Origin: Xanthobacteraceae bacterium
GTDB taxonomy: Bacteria > Pseudomonadota > Alphaproteobacteria > Rhizobiales > Xanthobacteraceae
DNA length: 43,382 nt
Reading direction: 5' to 3'
Assembly (NCBI GenBank): GCA_030648135.1
Contig: JAUSIF010000034.1
Span: 1 to 43,382 of the forward strand
Positions 1 to 8,202 of this stretch are shown piece by piece. Numbering within the stretch: the stretch's first letter is position 1; each line of letters starts with the position of its first letter. The translations under genes were made by a program, and so were the position numbers. The notes below the pieces were generated by a model. That model did no database searches. It saw only the letters and a program-made list of their open reading frames with translations, and was not told where the DNA came from.

Positions 1-1
1 C

Positions 2-115
2 GCGATCGACCCCAAGGTCATCGCGCCGCTTGCGGTCGCCATCAACGTCGCTCCCAAGCTTTATGAACCGGCGGCCAGGTTCTGGCAGTCGATTTGGCGG
101 GCTGACTCCGAGTAA
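2..115 (+). CDS. C-terminal end of an unrecognised protein (5' partial)
   Basis: An open frame enters from the left edge and ends at TAA (113-115), giving 37 residues that finish ARFWQSIWRADSE. Codon choice is GC-rich in third positions like the neighbouring real genes, so this is probably the true end of a gene whose body lies outside the window. No domain can be recognised from so short a piece. The next gene starts 240 bases on. Confidence 0.5.
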   Translation, partial: AIDPKVIAPLAVAINVAPKLYEPAARFWQSIWRADSE

Positions 116-354
116 AGAGCCCAGGGCCGGCGTCAACTCACACTGCTAAACTGACATTTCGCACGGACCTATCTACGGATGCCGGCAGCTGCGCCGGCCC
201 TAACCGTGCTTTGATCTTGCCTTCATGTCGGCTAAACAAAGGCATTGCTCGATGCCGACGCCGCTCTCGCCCGTTTGATATGTACGAACGGCGTTAGTAC
301 AGGGCTGCATGAGCGACCAAAATTACGGCGAATGCTTTGGGCAAGTGAGAATTC
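116..354. other. gene-free interval with inverted repeats
   Basis: No coding sequence is supported here. The arms AGGGCCGGCG (123-132) and CGCCGGCCCT (192-201) form a 10-base inverted repeat about 60 bases apart, and the right arm is also part of a local hairpin (GCCGGC at 181-186 against GCCGGC at 193-198). No T-tract follows, so a Rho-independent terminator for the upstream gene is only a possibility. The promoter of the acyltransferase gene presumably lies in the second half. Confidence 0.4.
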
Positions 355-1119
355 ATGTCGGCCCGAGAAATTTACCGGCAGCTGATGGCGCTGTCCGCCA
401 GCCAGTGGCTGATCAGCGGCCTGGGCGCGGCCTATGTGCTGCTGGTGAAATGGACGAGCAAACTCGATCGCCCGCAGCCGCCGCTGCCGGCTCCTTTCAT
501 TCTCGCCATGTGGCACGGCCGCTTGGCCCTGTTGCACTATTTGCGGCACGGCAACCGCTCGCTCGTCGCGCTCATTAGCCCGCACCGGGACGGGCAGCTC
601 ATCAGCAAGGCGGGCTGGTATTTCGACATGCAAACCGTTTCGGGCTCCAGCAGCCGCGACAGCATCCATGCGGTGAGAGAGCTGGTGCGGCACGCGCGCG
701 AAGGTCACAGCCTGTTCATCACCCCGGACGGCCCGCGCGGTCCGCGCATGCGCGTAAGCGAAGGCATCATCGGCATTGCGCGCCTGACCCAGCTGCCGAT
801 CGTGCCGGCCAGCATCGGCGTCAGCCGGGGCGTATTGATGAATACGTGGGATCGCTTTCTGTTTCCGTGGCCCTGTTCACGCATCGTCATCCGTTGGGGC
901 GAGGCGCTCCGCGTCGGTCCCGATAGCGATACCGATGGCGCGCGGGTTCAACTCGAAAAAGCCCTCACCGCACTTCAGAATCAGGTGGATCAAGAGACCG
1001 GCCGCGAGCCGGTGGACGCTAACGATGCGGGCGGTCGCCCTGCCGTTCGATCCCGCCGTGCTTCGCCAGGCCAAAAGCCAGATCGAGCAGCGCCTCGTCG
1101 CCACCGCTCCAGGCGATGA
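355..1119 (+). CDS. DUF374-type lysophospholipid acyltransferase family protein
   Basis: A 254-residue protein of the DUF374 branch of the lysophospholipid acyltransferase-like superfamily. These are membrane-associated proteins thought to act on lipid or lipid A-like substrates; the exact acceptor is unknown. Visible landmarks are a hydrophobic N-terminus, MWHGR (52-56, with the acyltransferase His), SPHRDG (75-80) and TPDGPRGP (123-130). DUF374 proteins usually end near residue 215-225. Here the last ~35 residues are an Arg/Pro-rich tail that lies antisense to the end of the convergent amidase gene, so the ancestral stop may have been lost or the tail may be dispensable. The start at 355 places the hydrophobic segment at the N-terminus as expected; the Shine-Dalgarno is poor (AAGTGAGA). 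Confidence 0.85.
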   Translation: MSAREIYRQLMALSASQWLISGLGAAYVLLVKWTSKLDRPQPPLPAPFILAMWHGRLALLHYLRHGNRSLVALISPHRDGQLISKAGWYFDMQTVSGSSSRDSIHAVRELVRHAREGHSLFITPDGPRGPRMRVSEGIIGIARLTQLPIVPASIGVSRGVLMNTWDRFLFPWPCSRIVIRWGEALRVGPDSDTDGARVQLEKALTALQNQVDQETGREPVDANDAGGRPAVRSRRASPGQKPDRAAPRRHRSRR

Positions 1120-2251
1120 AGGAAAGCCCAACCGGGCAGCCGTCGATGGTGCCGGCCGGCAGCGTGATCTGGGGCAGACCGCTCAGTCCCGCGATCGAGG
1201 TGAGCCGCATGACGCGGCTGCGAAAGGAGTCGAGCGCTTCGGTGGACGCATCGATGAGCGGCGCGATCGAGGGCGCGGTCGGCAAGGCGAGGATCGTGCC
1301 CGGCGCGGCCATCTCGCGCACCTGCTCGCGCGCGCGCATTTGTTCACGCCGCGCCGTCTCGGCCTCGCGCTCCGATACCTTGGCGGCGTATTCCATCCGC
1401 TCCTTGATGCCGGGACCGAGCCGCGGCCGCTGGCGCGTGATGAACTCGCCATAGATGCTCCAGATTTCTCTGCCCTGAATGACCCGGAAGCATTCGCGCC
1501 AGGGGTCGAGCCCTTGGGGCGCGATGCGCGCATGCTCCGGCTTCGGCAAATGATCGGCCGCATCCGCGAGAAAGGCCTGCAGCAAGGCTGCGACCTCGGA
1601 ATCGGCCTCGGCCAAGGCATCGTCCAACAGGATCATGCGACTGATCGGCGCGGCGCGGCGGTCGCCCTCGAGCAGCACTTGGCCAATGCTGCGAAAGACG
1701 CCCGGCCCGCTTGCGAACCATCCGGCCACGTCGAAGGAAGGCGCCATCGGCATTGCGCCCGAAAGATCGACCCGGCCGTGGGTCGGCCGGATGCCATAGA
1801 GCCCGCACAAGGCCGCCGGCACGCGCACCGATCCGCCGGTGTCGCTGCCGAGCGCGAAATCGCAGGCGCCCGAAGCCGTGGCTGACGCCGATCCGCTCGA
1901 AGAGCCGCCGGGCAGCCGTCCGGGCGCGCGCGGATTGAGCGGCGTGCCGTAATGGGCATTGGCGCCGGTCACGCTGAAGAAGAATTCGTCGCACACGGTC
2001 TTGCCGATGACGGTGGCGCCGGCATCGAGGATTTTCTGGACCGCGCGGGCATTGGCCGCCGCCGGCGGATGCGCCAGAAGCCACTCGGGATTGCCGCCGC
2101 CGGTGCGGGCGCCGGCGATGTCGTACATATCCTTGACCGCGGCGGTGAGACCGGCAAGCGGCCCGCTCGCGGCGCCCTTAAGCGGGCCCACGAGATCGTG
2201 CGGCACGAAAGCCGCCCGCGGCCGGCGCGATTTTGCGGCCACAGAATTCAC
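1019..2251 (-). CDS. amidase (amidase-signature family)
   Basis: A 410-residue amidase-signature hydrolase, cleaving a C-N amide bond of an unidentified small substrate, probably in the cytoplasm. The Ser-cisSer-Lys triad is visible: Lys40 in AAVKDMYD, cis-Ser117 in PGGSSSGSA and nucleophile Ser141 in GSDTGGSVRVPA, 24 residues apart as in GatA-type enzymes. The C-terminal motif DGCPVGLSFIA is also typical. The frame is open far upstream (to 2440), but I chose GTG at 2251: it overlaps the stop of the preceding deacetylase gene as GTGA, which implies translational coupling, and the extra upstream residues are low-complexity and antisense-like. Its 3' end runs 101 bases into the convergent acyltransferase gene. 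Pairing with PuuE-like deacetylases and a Liv-type transporter suggests degradation of an imported amide or ureide-type compound (inference). Confidence 0.88.
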   Translation of the reverse strand: MNSVAAKSRRPRAAFVPHDLVGPLKGAASGPLAGLTAAVKDMYDIAGARTGGGNPEWLLAHPPAAANARAVQKILDAGATVIGKTVCDEFFFSVTGANAHYGTPLNPRAPGRLPGGSSSGSASATASGACDFALGSDTGGSVRVPAALCGLYGIRPTHGRVDLSGAMPMAPSFDVAGWFASGPGVFRSIGQVLLEGDRRAAPISRMILLDDALAEADSEVAALLQAFLADAADHLPKPEHARIAPQGLDPWRECFRVIQGREIWSIYGEFITRQRPRLGPGIKERMEYAAKVSEREAETARREQMRAREQVREMAAPGTILALPTAPSIAPLIDASTEALDSFRSRVMRLTSIAGLSGLPQITLPAGTIDGCPVGLSFIAWSGGDEALLDLAFGLAKHGGIERQGDRPHR

Positions 2252-3129
2252 GGCCGTCTCCGCTGCGCCAGATACCAGTCGAGGATGCGGGCGCCGTCCC
2301 AGGCCACCACCCCGTCCCGGCTCAGGATTTCCTCGAACGTGCGCCGCACATGCGCGATCCGGTGCGGCACTCCCGAAAGATAGGGATGGCAGGCGATGGC
2401 CATGATTTTCGCGCGCTCGGCGGATTCCTCGTACAGACATTCGAAATGGTCGAGCGAGCGCCGGTACATCATGTCCGATGGCTGGTGCTGCAGCGCCATC
2501 AACACGATGTCGTGCAGCTCGAAATTATAGGGCAGCGCCACGATCGGCTTGGTCTTGGTGCGCAAGGTTACCGGCTCGTCGTCGAGCACCCAGTCGCCGA
2601 TATATTCGACCCCGGCCTCGGCGAGATAATCCAGGGTATCGAAAGTCTGGGTGAGGCCCGGGCCGAACCAGCCGCGCGGCCGCTTGCCGCAGAATTTTTC
2701 GATCACGTCCATGCTCTTCGCGATCACGGCGCGCTGGTCGTCGAGCTTGTGCATGGGGATCTGCTCGTAACCGTGCGCATTGAGTTCCCAGCCGTTCTCG
2801 ACGCAGGCCGCTACCACCTGCGGATAGGTCTCGCAGACCTTGGCATTGAGCGTCACGGTCGGCGCGGCGCCCACTTGTTCGAGCATTTTCTTGAGCCGCC
2901 AGAAGCCGACCCGCATGCCGTATTCGTGCCAGCTCCAGTTCGGATGGTCGGGCAGCATCGGTTGGCCCTGGGGCGGGGAAATCACCATGCGCGCCATCGG
3001 CCGCGAAATGTCCCAGTCCTCGAGCGCCAACACCGGCCAGACCACCAGCCGCACGCCTTTGGGAAAGCGCAATGGCGGCCGTTGAGTGATGGGAGAGAAA
3101 TCGAGGCGTTCGCGCGGATGCATGATCAT
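2248..3129 (-). CDS. PuuE-like polysaccharide deacetylase family protein (paralogue 1)
   Basis: About 293 residues of the polysaccharide deacetylase/PuuE (allantoinase-like) fold. It hydrolyses a C-N bond in the family sense; substrate unknown. Family landmarks are DWDISRPMARM near the N-terminus, WSWHEYGMRVG, NAHGYEQIPMH, GWFGPGLTQT and HPYLSGVPHRI near the C-terminus. There is no signal peptide, so it is cytoplasmic. It is clearly a paralogue of the gene just upstream (WHEYGMRVG, GPGLTQT, YIGDWV, DDEP and HPYxSGxPHRI are shared), so the pair is a tandem duplication. The frame stays open into the upstream gene; I chose ATG 3129 (ATG 3123 is equally possible), giving a 37-base gap. The stop overlaps the amidase start. 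Confidence 0.85.
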   Translation of the reverse strand: MIMHPRERLDFSPITQRPPLRFPKGVRLVVWPVLALEDWDISRPMARMVISPPQGQPMLPDHPNWSWHEYGMRVGFWRLKKMLEQVGAAPTVTLNAKVCETYPQVVAACVENGWELNAHGYEQIPMHKLDDQRAVIAKSMDVIEKFCGKRPRGWFGPGLTQTFDTLDYLAEAGVEYIGDWVLDDEPVTLRTKTKPIVALPYNFELHDIVLMALQHQPSDMMYRRSLDHFECLYEESAERAKIMAIACHPYLSGVPHRIAHVRRTFEEILSRDGVVAWDGARILDWYLAQRRRP

Positions 3130-3166
3130 TCGCCGCCGGGTTCCGGATGCGCACGAGCCGGCATGT

Positions 3167-4072
3167 TCACTCCGCGGCCTCGCGCTTCGTGCGGGTGGAG
3201 ACGGAGCGGTACCACTCGAGGATTTGCTCGCCATTCCAATGCAGCACGCCGTCGAAGCGTCTCACATAGTCGTAGATCGCCTCCAGATATTTGATCCGGT
3301 GCGGCTGGCCGCTGATGTAGGGGTGGATCGCGAGCGCCATGATCTTGGCGCGATCCTTGCCCTCGGCATAGAGCCGGTCGAACTGGTCGATGGCGCGCTG
3401 TTGCAGATAGTCGCTCTGGTGGTGCTGGACCAGCATCATCGGAATGTCGTTGAGCTCCACCGAATAGGGCAGCGTCACCAGCGGGCCCTTGGCGGTGCGG
3501 ATGACGGTGGGTTCGTCGTCATAGACCCAGTCGCCGATATATTTCACGCCGGCGTCGACCAGGAGTTCCGGCGTCTCCAGGGTCTGCGTCAGGCCGGGTC
3601 CGAGCCAGCCGACCGGGCGCTTGCCGGTGAATTTCTGCATGATGTCCATGGTGCGCTTGATCATGCCGGCTTGGTCGGTCTCCTTGTGGATCGGGCCCTG
3701 CTCGTAGGCATGGCCCATGAACTCCCAGCCGTCGCGCTTGGCCTGTTCGGCGACGCGCGGATAGTCCTCGCAGATGCGCGCGTTGGCGGCGAGCGTCGGC
3801 TTGATTTTGAGGCGCTCGAACAATTCGAAGAACCGCCAGCAGCCCACCCGCATGCCATATTCGTGCCAGGCCCAGTGCACGACGTCGGGCAACAGCGGCA
3901 CGCCGGTCGGCGCCGGCAGGACCTGGCGCGCCATTGGTCGTCCGATGTCCCAAACCTCGTAATTGACGATGGTCCAGAACACGAGGCGCGCGCCGCCCGG
4001 CAATTTCAGCGGCGGACGATCAACGATCGCCGAATAATCGGCGCGCTCGCGGGGGATCATGGGATTGGGCAT
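3167..4072 (-). CDS. PuuE-like polysaccharide deacetylase family protein (paralogue 2)
   Basis: A 301-residue cytoplasmic protein of the PuuE-like deacetylase family, first gene of a minus-strand operon with its paralogue and the amidase. It shows VWDIGRPMARQ, WAWHEYGMRVG, MGHAYEQGPIH, GWLGPGLTQT and HPYISGQPHRI in the same order as paralogue 1, so a heteromer or divergent substrate use is conceivable. Members of this family occur beside Liv-type transporters and amidases in purine/ureide catabolic settings; that function is inference here. The start MPNPMIPRERADYS is taken at 4072; a second ATG lies four codons in. The 220-base interval to the divergent transporter operon (4073-4292) presumably holds both promoters. 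Confidence 0.85.
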   Translation of the reverse strand: MPNPMIPRERADYSAIVDRPPLKLPGGARLVFWTIVNYEVWDIGRPMARQVLPAPTGVPLLPDVVHWAWHEYGMRVGCWRFFELFERLKIKPTLAANARICEDYPRVAEQAKRDGWEFMGHAYEQGPIHKETDQAGMIKRTMDIMQKFTGKRPVGWLGPGLTQTLETPELLVDAGVKYIGDWVYDDEPTVIRTAKGPLVTLPYSVELNDIPMMLVQHHQSDYLQQRAIDQFDRLYAEGKDRAKIMALAIHPYISGQPHRIKYLEAIYDYVRRFDGVLHWNGEQILEWYRSVSTRTKREAAE

Positions 4073-4292
4073 GGGGCTCGGTGCTCCGTTCGGTCAGGCG
4101 CGCGGGCGCCAATCAAGGCATCTCTGTTGCCATCCTTCAAGCAGGAAACCGGCCCGGCGGCTGCCTCATTCCCGGATTTCGCCTGCCGAACAAGGGACAG
4201 AAAAATGAGCCTCGACCGTGATCGGCCGCTCAATTAGAGTTCACGATCAATCAATTCGAGCCGTGTCGCAACGGCCAATACGGGAGGTAGTC

Positions 4293-5528
4293 GTGTCCAT
4301 CAAATCCACCTTCAGAACGCATCGAACCGGCCTGGTGGCGCTTGCCGCAGGACTGTTCGCCTTCGCCAACGCCGCGCTCGCGGCCGACCCCATCAAGGTG
4401 GGCGTCACCATCGCCCAGTCACCGCCCGGCTCGGTCTCGCAAGGGACCCAGGTCAAGGACGGGGTCGAGGTCGCCGCCAAGATCATCAATGACGCCGGCG
4501 GCGTGCTCGGCCGGAAGATCGAGCTCGTGTTCGAGGATACCCAAGGCATCCCCGAGAAGACGCGCGCCGCGGTCGAGAAGCTCATCACCAGCGACAAGGT
4601 CGTGGCCATCGTCGGAGAGCACCAGAGTTCGGGCGCGCTCGCCGCCATCGAAGTCGCGCACCGCTATCATGTGCCCTACATCAACACCAACGGCTGGTCC
4701 GACGCGATCCGCGAGAAGGGCTATGCCGAGGTATTCAATCCCGGCAATTACAACAGCCGGGTCGCGATCGCGATGGCGGAGACGATGAAGGCGCTCGGCG
4801 CCAAGCGCGTCGTCGCCTTCTGCGAGAATACCGACTACGGCGTCGGCCTCGCCAAGCTCTTGGGCGCACAGCTCGCCGAGCGGGCGCCCGGCGTCGAATA
4901 CAAGTACGAGACGCTCGATCGCGCGGGCAAGGACTTCCTGCCGGCGTTATTGCCGCTCAAGGCCAATCCGCCCGACGCGGTCATTGAAATCATGCTGCCG
5001 CCGGCCGCCTATATCGTGCTCAACCAACTCTACGAGCAGGGCATCGCGCCGTCCGCCAAGACCTATCTCTACGATGCGTCGGGCATCGCCGATTATCCCG
5101 ACTTCTGGACCAACGTGAGCGATGCCGCGAAGAACATGCTGGTCTTCGGCCTCTATCATCCGAAGATGACGTTGCCCGATCTCGGCAAGAAGGTCGCCGC
5201 CGACTACACCGCCAAGACCAAGAACCAACCGAGCCGGCTCCTGTTCCAGGCCGCCGACAGTTTGTTCGTGGTCACCGAGGCGATCAAGGCGGCGAAATCG
5301 ACCGAGCCGGACGCCATGATCAAGGCGCTCGAGGGCCTGAAATGGACCGGCACGCGCGGCGGGGTTTCGTTCTCGACCGAGAAGGCCGGCTACCGCTATC
5401 ACCAATGGCTCGACATCCCCTATCTCACGTTTCAGATCACGGCGGTGAAGCAGCCGATCGCGGATACCAAGATCGTGCAGGATCCGGGTCAAAAGCTCGA
5501 TCCCGCGCGGATCGAGAAAGCGAAGTGA
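4293..5528 (+). CDS. Liv-type ABC transporter substrate-binding protein (system 1)
   Basis: A 411-residue periplasmic binding protein of the branched-chain amino acid/amide (HAAT) class, first gene of a five-gene uptake operon. A Sec signal peptide (Arg-rich start, hydrophobic core, ANAALA|ADP cleavage) leads into DPIKVGVTIAQS, the usual first strand. Later GVLGRKIELVFEDTQG, VVAIVGEHQSSGALA and YKYETLDRAGKDFLP match the two-lobed type I periplasmic fold. The open frame begins at 4218, but GTG 4293 is preferred: GGGAGG (4282-4287) sits five bases before it and the signal peptide then has normal length. Such proteins bind amino acids, amides, urea or aromatic acids; the ligand is not predictable. 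A strong hairpin follows the stop. Confidence 0.92.
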   Translation: MSIKSTFRTHRTGLVALAAGLFAFANAALAADPIKVGVTIAQSPPGSVSQGTQVKDGVEVAAKIINDAGGVLGRKIELVFEDTQGIPEKTRAAVEKLITSDKVVAIVGEHQSSGALAAIEVAHRYHVPYINTNGWSDAIREKGYAEVFNPGNYNSRVAIAMAETMKALGAKRVVAFCENTDYGVGLAKLLGAQLAERAPGVEYKYETLDRAGKDFLPALLPLKANPPDAVIEIMLPPAAYIVLNQLYEQGIAPSAKTYLYDASGIADYPDFWTNVSDAAKNMLVFGLYHPKMTLPDLGKKVAADYTAKTKNQPSRLLFQAADSLFVVTEAIKAAKSTEPDAMIKALEGLKWTGTRGGVSFSTEKAGYRYHQWLDIPYLTFQITAVKQPIADTKIVQDPGQKLDPARIEKAK

Positions 5529-5555
5529 ATCGACGCCTGGTTTCTGCCTGAACCT

Positions 5556-5586
5556 GCGGGAGGCGCGGAGTTCGCGCGCCTCCCGC
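5556..5586 (+). terminator. intercistronic hairpin after substrate-binding gene 1
   Basis: Perfect 12-base arms GCGGGAGGCGCG (5556-5567) and CGCGCCTCCCGC (5575-5586) enclose a 7-base loop in the 83-base gap before the permease gene. There is no real T-tract, so this is more likely a 3' stabiliser or partial terminator that lets the binding protein be made in excess over the membrane parts. It is the first of three such hairpins, each placed directly after a solute-binding gene in this window. Confidence 0.6.
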
Positions 5587-5611
5587 TTCGTCATCCGCGT
5601 ATTCCTTCCCC

Positions 5612-6502
5612 ATGCTCACTCTCGACCTCGCCATCAACGGCCTGATCATCGGCGTGTTCTACGCCCTGATGGCGATCGGGCTGTCGTTGATCTTCGGCAT
5701 CCTCAAGGTGGTGAACTTCGCCCACGGCGAATTCTACATGTTGGGCGCCTATGCCTATACGCTGGCGGGGCTCTTGCTCGGCATCTCGCCCTGGATCTCG
5801 CTCCCGTTCGCGTTCCTGGTCGGAATGATCGTCGGATTGATCGTCGAGCGGCTGCTGATGCGCCCGCTCTACTCGGGCTACACCTCCTGGGCCGTGATGC
5901 GCGACGAGTACGCGGTGATCGTGACCTTCGGATTGTCGCTGTTGCTCATCAATCTCGTCGACAAGATCGTCGGGCCTTATGCCTATAAGGGGCCCGCGCT
6001 CGTCGATGTCACCCGCATCGCTCTCGGGCCCGTCCTGATCAGCGGCCATCGCCTGATCGCGGCGTTGGCCGGCATCGGCGTGATCATCGCCACCGGCTTG
6101 ATCGTGCGCTATTCCTACTGGGGTCGGCAGATCCAGGCGGTGGCGCAAAACCGGCTCGGCGCCTCGCTCGCCGGCATTGACACGGCGAAGGCGAGCGCCA
6201 TCGTGTTCGCGCTCGCCGGCGGCCTGGCGGCGGTCTCGGGCGCGTTGCTCGCCAATATCTTCAATCCCACTCCCGATGTCGGCGTGTTTCCGGCGATCAA
6301 GTCCTACGTGATCGTGGTGCTCGGCGGCATGGGTTCGGTGCCGGGCAGCATCGTCGCCAGCCTGATCCTCGGCGTGCTGGAGAGCTTCGGCGGCGTATAT
6401 ATTTCCTATCAGTACCGCGACACCTTCGGGCTGGTGATCCTGATCTTGGTCCTGATGTTCCGGCCGCAAGGCCTGTTCGGCGAACGGGCGCGCGACGTAT
6501 GA
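5612..6502 (+). CDS. LivH-type ABC transporter permease (system 1)
   Basis: A 296-residue inner-membrane permease with about eight hydrophobic segments and the family signature near the N-terminus (LSLIFGILKVVNFAHGEFYM, residues about 23-42). The C-terminal VVVLGGMGSVPGSIVASLILG and MFRPQGLFGE are typical of LivH proteins. It should pair with the following LivM protein to form the translocation path for the ligand of the preceding binding protein. The reading frame ends in an ATGA overlap with livM, indicating coupled translation. The ATG at 5612 gives the standard family N-terminus. Confidence 0.93.
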   Translation: MLTLDLAINGLIIGVFYALMAIGLSLIFGILKVVNFAHGEFYMLGAYAYTLAGLLLGISPWISLPFAFLVGMIVGLIVERLLMRPLYSGYTSWAVMRDEYAVIVTFGLSLLLINLVDKIVGPYAYKGPALVDVTRIALGPVLISGHRLIAALAGIGVIIATGLIVRYSYWGRQIQAVAQNRLGASLAGIDTAKASAIVFALAGGLAAVSGALLANIFNPTPDVGVFPAIKSYVIVVLGGMGSVPGSIVASLILGVLESFGGVYISYQYRDTFGLVILILVLMFRPQGLFGERARDV

Positions 6503-7479
6503 AAGCCGAGGACGTACAAGGCGGCACGCGCGCGCGCATGCGAACCGAGCTCTTGGTTTCGCTCGGCATTCTCGCCGCCGTGGCGTTGCTGCCGGCGATC
6601 GTGGCCAACGAATATTGGCGCGGCGTCTTCATCGTCTCGATGTATTTCGCCATGCTGGCAGCGGCCTGGAACCTGCTCGCGGGCTATACCGGGCAGCTCT
6701 CGCTGGCGCCCGCCGCCTTCGGCATGATCGGCGGCTATGTCACCGGGCTCCTGTCCTATCACTACAACGCGCCCCCCATGGTCGGCATTCCGGCCGCGAT
6801 CGTCGTCTCCGGTTTGATCGGTTTCGTGCTCGGCCGGATCGTGTTGCGCCTGCGCGGACCCTATCTCGCGCTCACGACGCTTTCGTTCGCCGAGATCGTC
6901 AGGCTCATCATCAGCAATTCGATCGAAATCACCCGCGGCGACCTCGGCCTGAACGTGCCCGGCATCTTCGATCACCGGCTGGCTTATTACTACGCCATGC
7001 TCGCGGTGCTCTTGGCCGTGCAGCTCGGCCTCTATTTCCTGCTGCGGACGCCGGCCGGGCTGTATCTGCGGGCGATCCGCGACGACGAAATCGCGGCCGC
7101 GAGCCGCGGCGTGAAGATCGTGCTGTGGAAGACCAACGCCTTCACCTTGAGCGCCGCGATCAGCGGGCTCGCCGGTGCGCTCTACGGCCATTTCGCGCAG
7201 TTCGTCAGCCCCGAGCTCGGGCTGATCTCGCAGACCGGCATCATCATCAGCATGGTGGTGATCGGCGGTCTCGGCACCCTCCCCGGTCCGATCGGCGCGG
7301 CCTTCCTGGTCTATATCGCATCGGAATTCCTGCGCGGCTTCGGCGGCTATCAGCTGATCGTCTTCGCTTTGCTGGTCATCATTTTCAGCCGTTTCTTCCG
7401 CGAGGGGCTGTGGGGCCTGTTGCGCCGCGCCTTCGAGCGTGCCCGCGCGCGCCCGGCCACGGCGCAAGCGGCGGAGTGA
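6499..7479 (+). CDS. LivM-type ABC transporter permease (system 1)
   Basis: A 326-residue inner-membrane permease of the LivM family. It has around eight to ten hydrophobic stretches and the family motifs WNLLAGYTGQLSLAPAAFG (about 55-73; LivM proteins normally have GHAAFFG here), GPYLALTTLSFAEIVR and RAIRDDEIAAASRG, the last being the cytoplasmic loop that contacts the ATPases. The motif VVIGGLGTLPGPIGAAFL near the C-terminus is also typical. Position 6499 gives an ATGA overlap with livH and three bases separate it from livG, so the five genes form one transcript. The last ~20 residues are Arg/Ala-rich and probably cytoplasmic. Confidence 0.92.
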   Translation: MKAEDVQGGTRARMRTELLVSLGILAAVALLPAIVANEYWRGVFIVSMYFAMLAAAWNLLAGYTGQLSLAPAAFGMIGGYVTGLLSYHYNAPPMVGIPAAIVVSGLIGFVLGRIVLRLRGPYLALTTLSFAEIVRLIISNSIEITRGDLGLNVPGIFDHRLAYYYAMLAVLLAVQLGLYFLLRTPAGLYLRAIRDDEIAAASRGVKIVLWKTNAFTLSAAISGLAGALYGHFAQFVSPELGLISQTGIIISMVVIGGLGTLPGPIGAAFLVYIASEFLRGFGGYQLIVFALLVIIFSRFFREGLWGLLRRAFERARARPATAQAAE

Positions 7480-7482
7480 GCG

Positions 7483-8202
7483 ATGCCTTGTCTCTTGATT
7501 GATCGCGTCAGCAAATCCTTCGGCGGCATCAAGGCGCTGGACCGGACGAGCTTCACGGTGGACGCGGGCGAGCTCGTGGGGCTCATCGGCCCGAACGGCT
7601 CCGGCAAGACCACGCTGATCAATATCCTGAGCGGGTACCTCGCCGCCGACGCGGGCCGGGTCGATCTCGACGGCCGCCCGACCGGCGGACTGCGGCCCGA
7701 GACGCTGGCGGCGCTCGGAGTTCAGCGTACGTTTCAGCTCACGCGCTCGTTTCCGCGCATGAGCACGCTCGACAATTTGCTGGTCGCGGGCTCAGCGCTC
7801 GGGCTATCGCAGGAGGCGGCCGAGACGCGGGCACTAGAATTGCTCGAGGATCTCGCGCTCGTCCGGCTGATGCATCTCGACGCCGGCCATCTCTCGGGCG
7901 GGCAGCTCAAGCTTTTGGAGTTCGGCGCCTGCTTCATGGTGCCGCCGCGCATCGCGCTGCTGGACGAGCCATTCGCCGCCGTCCACCCGACCATGAAGGA
8001 GATCATGGCGGGTTTCATCCGCCGCCGCCACGCGGCCGGCCAGACCTTCATTCTGGTCAGCCATGACATGCCGGTGATCGTCGAGCTTTGCCCGCGCACG
8101 ATCTGCATGAATGCGGGCGCCGTGATCGCGGACGAGAACACACGGGCCGTGCTCACCGATCCGGTGGTGATCGAAGCCTATCTCGGCGAGGCCGCCGCAT
8201 GA
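7483..8202 (+). CDS. LivG-type ABC transporter ATP-binding protein (system 1)
   Basis: A 239-residue cytoplasmic ATPase energising the LivHM pair. Walker A is GPNGSGKTT (36-44), the Q-loop region is GVQRTFQLTRSF, the signature is LSGGQ followed by LKLLEFG, Walker B is RIALLDEPFAAVHP and the switch His lies in LVSHDMPV. The order and spacing are standard. The longer C-terminus (ALTDPVVIEAYLGEAAA) identifies it as LivG-like rather than LivF-like. Its stop overlaps the livF start as ATGA. Confidence 0.93.
   Translation: MPCLLIDRVSKSFGGIKALDRTSFTVDAGELVGLIGPNGSGKTTLINILSGYLAADAGRVDLDGRPTGGLRPETLAALGVQRTFQLTRSFPRMSTLDNLLVAGSALGLSQEAAETRALELLEDLALVRLMHLDAGHLSGGQLKLLEFGACFMVPPRIALLDEPFAAVHPTMKEIMAGFIRRRHAAGQTFILVSHDMPVIVELCPRTICMNAGAVIADENTRAVLTDPVVIEAYLGEAAA

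Noticed and set aside
3086..4237. 383-codon plus-strand open frame
   Set aside because: Antisense to the PuuE-like deacetylase genes, with shadow-type composition.
6409..7467. 352-codon minus-strand open frame
   Set aside because: Antisense to LivM of system 1; Asp/Glu/Arg/Gln-rich low-complexity translation typical of the complement of a membrane protein gene.
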